Source: Muricauda sp. SCSIO 64092 (GTDB taxonomy: Bacteria; Bacteroidota; Bacteroidia; Flavobacteriales; Flavobacteriaceae). Taken from it: 64,000 bases of DNA. Within the stretch, counting starts at the first letter, position 1. Every line of letters starts with the position of its first letter. Shown here piece after piece: positions 60,901 to 64,000 of the stretch. Made by a program: the position numbers and the translations under genes. The notes beneath the pieces are model-generated. The model made no database searches. It had not been told where the DNA came from and saw only the letters and a program-made list of their open reading frames with translations. The stretch covers positions 372,001 to 436,000 of the forward strand of contig NZ_CP095413.1 in assembly GCF_023016285.1 (NCBI RefSeq), in the 5' to 3' direction.

Positions 60901-63900
60901 AACGGTTATTTCTACCTGTTCCGGGTCAACACAGGTCAATGCACTCAGCGTGGCAATGCTGGGCACCACATCCGTAGGCGCAAAAACGGTTACCGTCACA
61001 TTGTCTTCACAACCGTTTGAATCAATGGCATAAATCGTTATCGTTTGATCGGTACCATCATCAACAATATCAAAATTCGGACTGCTTTGATAACTGTCGT
61101 TTACATCTATACGATAGCCGTAAGGCCCTCCATTTCCAGCAGTAACAATTTGGGCGGATATGGTAGCCGTACTAAAACGATTGACCCCATTTTCACAGGT
61201 AAGGGTGGCATCACTGGCGGTAATTTCAAATACCGGAGGTTCAGTAATGGTGATCTCAGCTACATCCGTACAAAGCTTGTCCGTAACCACCTCAACAACA
61301 TAAGTTCCCTGTCCCAGGTTTACAAAAGACCCCGAGGTATTCGTAGCTACGGGGGTTTCAGTTCCCGATAATGGCAATGTAGCGGAATACAAATTGTATT
61401 CTCGAATACCATCCACATCCGTACCCGGGCTCAAACTCACATTGATACTACCATCATTGGCGCCATTACAGCTAATATTGGACTCACCCGTATCTGCAAT
61501 AAGGGGTTGTACCGGAGCGGTACTGATAATATTGCTGACCGTGGTCGTACAGTTGATTCCCAACGCACCGGTCACCTGGTTATCGGTTACTTCTACCTGA
61601 TATGAACCCGGTAGGATGTTTTCAAAAACACCATCGGCATTTGGATCTATAATATCAACGGCATTGGAGTTAACATCAAGGCCCGTTAAACGATAGGCAA
61701 AATCCCCACTACCCCCATTGGCCGTTACCCTTATGATTCCATCGGGATCTTCACAGGTGGGATCGGTATCAAAACCACCGGAAGCCGACAGCAATTGAAA
61801 TACCTCTGCCGTTGTGGTGACATCACATCCATTGGCATCTATGACATACACATCATATACTCCCACACTGGGCACATAGAAGGTAGCTATTGTTGGTATA
61901 AGGGGATCATAAACGGGGATCAGTGTTTGGCCTCCCAAGGTAAAAGTGGGATTATCCACATTGGCCGGCATTTCCAAATCTATTTGGAAGCCTCCCACCG
62001 GCGGTACAGCATCACACTGATTGTTCACTGTAATGCTAGGTATGGGTAAATCCGGATCCAATTGAACAATGGTGGCCGAAGTTTGAAATTCACAGCCTCT
62101 GGAGTCACGGACCCAAATATCATATGCCGTTCCAGGGGCCAACGTTCCTGGCAAGTACACCGTAGTTGCCGTACCGTAATCACCAGCTATCGGTGCTACG
62201 CCAGCATCAACAAAAGCATACTCATAGGGTGATCCATCCGGAAGTGATCCCGCTCCTGTGGGTGGATATGGCGTACCGCCACTACCGCGAACGGTCAATT
62301 GTCCCAATTCATTACAGTTGGCATTCTGATTGTCGATGACATCGACCCTTGGCATGTTCAGGGTAGCTTCAACCGTATCTCCCCCCACACAATCGCTGAC
62401 CGTATCGATTACCGAAATACCATATAACCCTTGTGGTACCAAAAAAGTATCCGTGGTCGCCGTAGACCCTGTCACATCGGTCACAATCGCACCCGTATCA
62501 AGATTTCTGATGATGATATCAAATGGCCCTGTGGTACCTGTAATAGTATAAATAAGTTCAACATCCTCGCCGTTACAGTTTCCATTGTCAATGGACAAGG
62601 CGACATCAACCGGAGTACTCTCATCCGGGATGGTAACCGTTTCGAAATAAACGCAGTTGGTACCGTCATCGATTACCTCAACCGTGTAGGAAGCCCCGGG
62701 AACTAAATCAGCAAAACAATGTCTTCTTGCTCCACCATTAGGTGAAACATAAGTTGATGGTGGGTCGGTCACCAAACGAATTCTAAAAGGTCCAACACCG
62801 TTAACAATCTCAACACATTGGGGTAGAATTCCCGGTTGACAGACGTCTGGTACTACAAAATCCGGTACAATATCCAAATCCGTCGAATTGATGGCAACAA
62901 CATCCTGGTCTATACATCCTCTGGAATCCAATGTAATAACCGTATAATTACCTTCAACCAATAAAGGGTCGTTGATGTCCAAGGGCAAATCGGCCAAGGC
63001 AACATTTTCCCTTCTCAAAATTTCATTTCCAAAATTATCCTCAATGATAATCGTAAAATCGGCCACACCATCGGTAATCCCATCGATGCGGATACCCCCA
63101 GACACCGCACCTAAATTACAGGTAGCACCAAGAGGGGAAACTGTGGTTAGGGGTGGCCCCGTCGTATCCGGATTTACCGTCACGGTCTGTACCCCAGTGG
63201 TACAGTTTCGGGCATCTTTTACGATATATTCATATGTACCGGCGGGAATTCCGGAATATATGGTTTGTGAACTGTAGTTGTAAACTCCCAATGGATCCGG
63301 ATTGAACGGATCATCGATCAAGACACCGGTACCTGGGGCAAAAGCCACTTGAAAAGGTGGGGTTCCTGCAGATATATCGGGAATAATTTCAACATAGCCA
63401 CTGCTTATATCGCCACAACTTGGCCCAACATCGTCCGCGGTAGCCAAAATACTCGCTGGTGGCGTAAAGGTCAATGGTGGCGAAACATTGGTACATCCAT
63501 TATTGTCCGTTACCTCTACGGTGTAATCCCCATCACTGCCCAGGGGAACGTTATAGTTGAATGGATTGGAAGGTACTGGTATTCCTGTATGCCCTGCCAC
63601 AGGACTTCCATTTAAAAATATGGTATACGATGTACTGGCAAGGTTGCTGATATCACCGCCGCTAATATTGATTTGCATTTCGCCGTTCCCACCACAGGGA
63701 ATCTCCGTAACCAAGTCCAAATTAATTTGGATCTGAGGTGGAATGGTCACCTGCAGCTGATCTGTACAGTTATTACCGTCAACCACTTCCACCGTGTAAG
63801 TGCCTGGTACCAATCCAGAGAAAGTGGGACTTGCCTGGAGCGCACCCCCATTAATACGATACTCATGTGACGCCAGAGGGGCCGTTCCTGCGGTTGAGCT

Positions 63901-64000
63901 AACGGTTATGGAACCGTCATTGGTAGGCGAAAAACAATTGTCCACAGTACCCAAAGCTATGGTGGGGGCATCCACCGTACTTAAGGAAAAGGTTGTTGTT
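57943..64000 (-). CDS. Giant SprB-like gliding adhesin, C-terminal part (5' end outside window)
   Basis: More than 2010 codons, open to the right edge, so the signal peptide is not seen. It consists of more than twenty ~70-90-residue SprB-type repeats, each with a Cys near the start, a central GGxxPYxYxL-like strand, LxxGxYxVxVxDxxGC and a following VTI (for example GLVPGTYTVEVVDGNNCTDQ and LLVEGNYTVITLDSRGCIDQ). The C-terminus is a type B domain (PNFFTPDGDGLNDDWFP to FVGHFTLYR). SprB-class proteins are mobile surface adhesins of the T9SS gliding machinery; the repeats present a filamentous surface and the tail directs export with a PorP/SprF partner. No such partner gene lies downstream here. 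Confidence 0.88.
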   Translation of the reverse strand, partial: TTTFSLSTVDAPTIALGTVDNCFSPTNDGSITVSSTAGTAPLASHEYRINGGALQASPTFSGLVPGTYTVEVVDGNNCTDQLQVTIPPQIQINLDLVTEIPCGGNGEMQINISGGDISNLASTSYTIFLNGSPVAGHTGIPVPSNPFNYNVPLGSDGDYTVEVTDNNGCTNVSPPLTFTPPASILATADDVGPSCGDISSGYVEIIPDISAGTPPFQVAFAPGTGVLIDDPFNPDPLGVYNYSSQTIYSGIPAGTYEYIVKDARNCTTGVQTVTVNPDTTGPPLTTVSPLGATCNLGAVSGGIRIDGITDGVADFTIIIEDNFGNEILRRENVALADLPLDINDPLLVEGNYTVITLDSRGCIDQDVVAINSTDLDIVPDFVVPDVCQPGILPQCVEIVNGVGPFRIRLVTDPPSTYVSPNGGARRHCFADLVPGASYTVEVIDDGTNCVYFETVTIPDESTPVDVALSIDNGNCNGEDVELIYTITGTTGPFDIIIRNLDTGAIVTDVTGSTATTDTFLVPQGLYGISVIDTVSDCVGGDTVEATLNMPRVDVIDNQNANCNELGQLTVRGSGGTPYPPTGAGSLPDGSPYEYAFVDAGVAPIAGDYGTATTVYLPGTLAPGTAYDIWVRDSRGCEFQTSATIVQLDPDLPIPSITVNNQCDAVPPVGGFQIDLEMPANVDNPTFTLGGQTLIPVYDPLIPTIATFYVPSVGVYDVYVIDANGCDVTTTAEVFQLLSASGGFDTDPTCEDPDGIIRVTANGGSGDFAYRLTGLDVNSNAVDIIDPNADGVFENILPGSYQVEVTDNQVTGALGINCTTTVSNIISTAPVQPLIADTGESNISCNGANDGSINVSLSPGTDVDGIREYNLYSATLPLSGTETPVATNTSGSFVNLGQGTYVVEVVTDKLCTDVAEITITEPPVFEITASDATLTCENGVNRFSTATISAQIVTAGNGGPYGYRIDVNDSYQSSPNFDIVDDGTDQTITIYAIDSNGCEDNVTVTVFAPTDVVPSIATLSALTCVDPEQVEITVSGTSNFTVVTSGPSGTTVGDVVVTGGTTAVVDLPDAGDYLIEVQDNSPNGCSYPLPRYTVTPPTVPIVTITEANPVFCFGDPSGSLFIAVSDYSGVYNYEAFLLDVNGNRVLPAQATGSFDTANYPDVNGEEARITGLLGGNYEVSITTMAAPGCSGLSNVTTVRAPNGPLVPEAIEIGNVTCADDSGVIEANLNGGWDYAPYEYRLLRDNDTDGTFETEVATWNTTNRFENLPSGEYQVGYRDVEGCETTFAITLNPIDPILAGIREPQGLVCPDGNNAVLEAYDPTTGDALTATAGATGGVLGAGYLYQLIYLGSNNIADEISRSGLQASPTFTGASGGFISEGWYAIEVSSSYGCVGVTIPYEVDPPPPIIPDLVQVQAPGCGGIGQMRLSIENPEVGFEYEYRLADTAGGNPMDPFIRMEDNLGNPATSVLIDGVQGFYQYEVRKINATNTCGTINSNGLTLVDAQNIDLVVNQPDDISCANELDGRIESFSSGGVGLNTYTLYLGDPVDAFNPSPSAMVVQSNDFGTFEGLDAATNYFITVTSGVSCQDIEGPFTVSRPEPIVFNATATPITCNGESDGTITVEVVSGGLGLVQFAISPNFNEFFSDPDNPGVFTFEDLTGDANGREYTILIQDSEGCSETAIVEVFEPDELQVTGTSTPEICLGFADGTAQLNITGGTPFMDAMGVTYYEVSVNSTADEDFLPNYTLLFEDLQGGETYAFFIRDANGCVTSTTVPIGIGVDINAEAVVEYGCEGIFPNSTTTIVPLNSASLSDILIALDVDDISIAGTERMWADLPPGEHTAYLYHPNGCTTFVEFAIDAYEPLSVEVTKTAADEVTAVATGGFGDYEYFFQGESQGSDNVFNIIFDATINVRVVDAQGCYVEVVFPFNFEGMPEFPNFFTPDGDGLNDDWFPRNREFFPNIDVIIYDRYGRVVARLDQVKKWNGDYEGKPLPTGDYWYVVNANDNEKQQFVGHFTLYR

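Overview
The window looks like a chromosomal stretch of a gliding, probably marine member of the Flavobacteriaceae (Bacteroidota). The grounds are Bacteroidota-style exported proteins: short signal peptides ending in a Gln after a small residue, both classes of type IX secretion (T9SS) C-terminal sorting domain (the YPNP type A and the gliding-motility/CHU_C type B with FSPNGDG or FTPNGDG), a PorP/SprF partner and a SprB-like giant adhesin. Starts also lack Shine-Dalgarno sequences. Nothing visible fixes the species.

Region 1 (0.3-23 kb) holds four giant minus-strand leucine-rich-repeat (BspA/LRR_5) surface proteins (starts at 5856, 10972, 15682, 22148), with a PorP/SprF-like partner behind the first and a plus-strand beta-barrel protein at 22552. 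Region 2 (23.8-34 kb) is a scrambled, duplicated set of small exported proteins: a 5'-truncated type B adhesin, two glutaredoxin-like proteins with their coiled-coil partners, and two near-identical choice-of-anchor-L adhesins. Three copies of a ~270-bp leader repeat lie among them. Region 3 (34-49 kb) has a subtilisin/LRR chimera, a beta-propeller/Ig adhesin, a fifth giant LRR protein that is a partial duplicate of the second, a pseudogene and a short propeller protein. Region 4 (49-54.6 kb) contains an IbrB/IbrA-like pair, a tandem ABM-domain protein, an AraC regulator and a prenyl diphosphate synthase. Region 5 (55-57.2 kb) is a small AT-rich island. It carries a class I terpene synthase and a decayed tyrosine integrase, and lies between a tRNA-Pro gene and a near-perfect copy of that tRNA's 3' end. 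Region 6 (57.4 kb to the edge) is a short hypothetical gene and a giant SprB-like adhesin that runs off the window.

The main unexplained signal is regulatory. A bipartite element, GTCCC-N18-CAC (both halves exactly 21 bp apart), occurs in at least 13 minus-strand copies. In the LRR and propeller genes it sits a nearly constant 65-78 bp upstream of the ATG. It also lies before PorP, the glutaredoxin operon, a barrel protein and a small membrane peptide. Three plus-strand copies with the same spacing, plus one degenerate copy, lie back-to-back with some of these. Exported surface proteins therefore seem to form a co-regulated, recombining gene family. The second notable unit is the prenyl synthase plus tRNA-anchored terpene synthase. 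Many remnants (an orphan type B tail, a leader fragment with a lost ATG, integrase scraps, an in-frame stop) show that the locus is actively rearranging.
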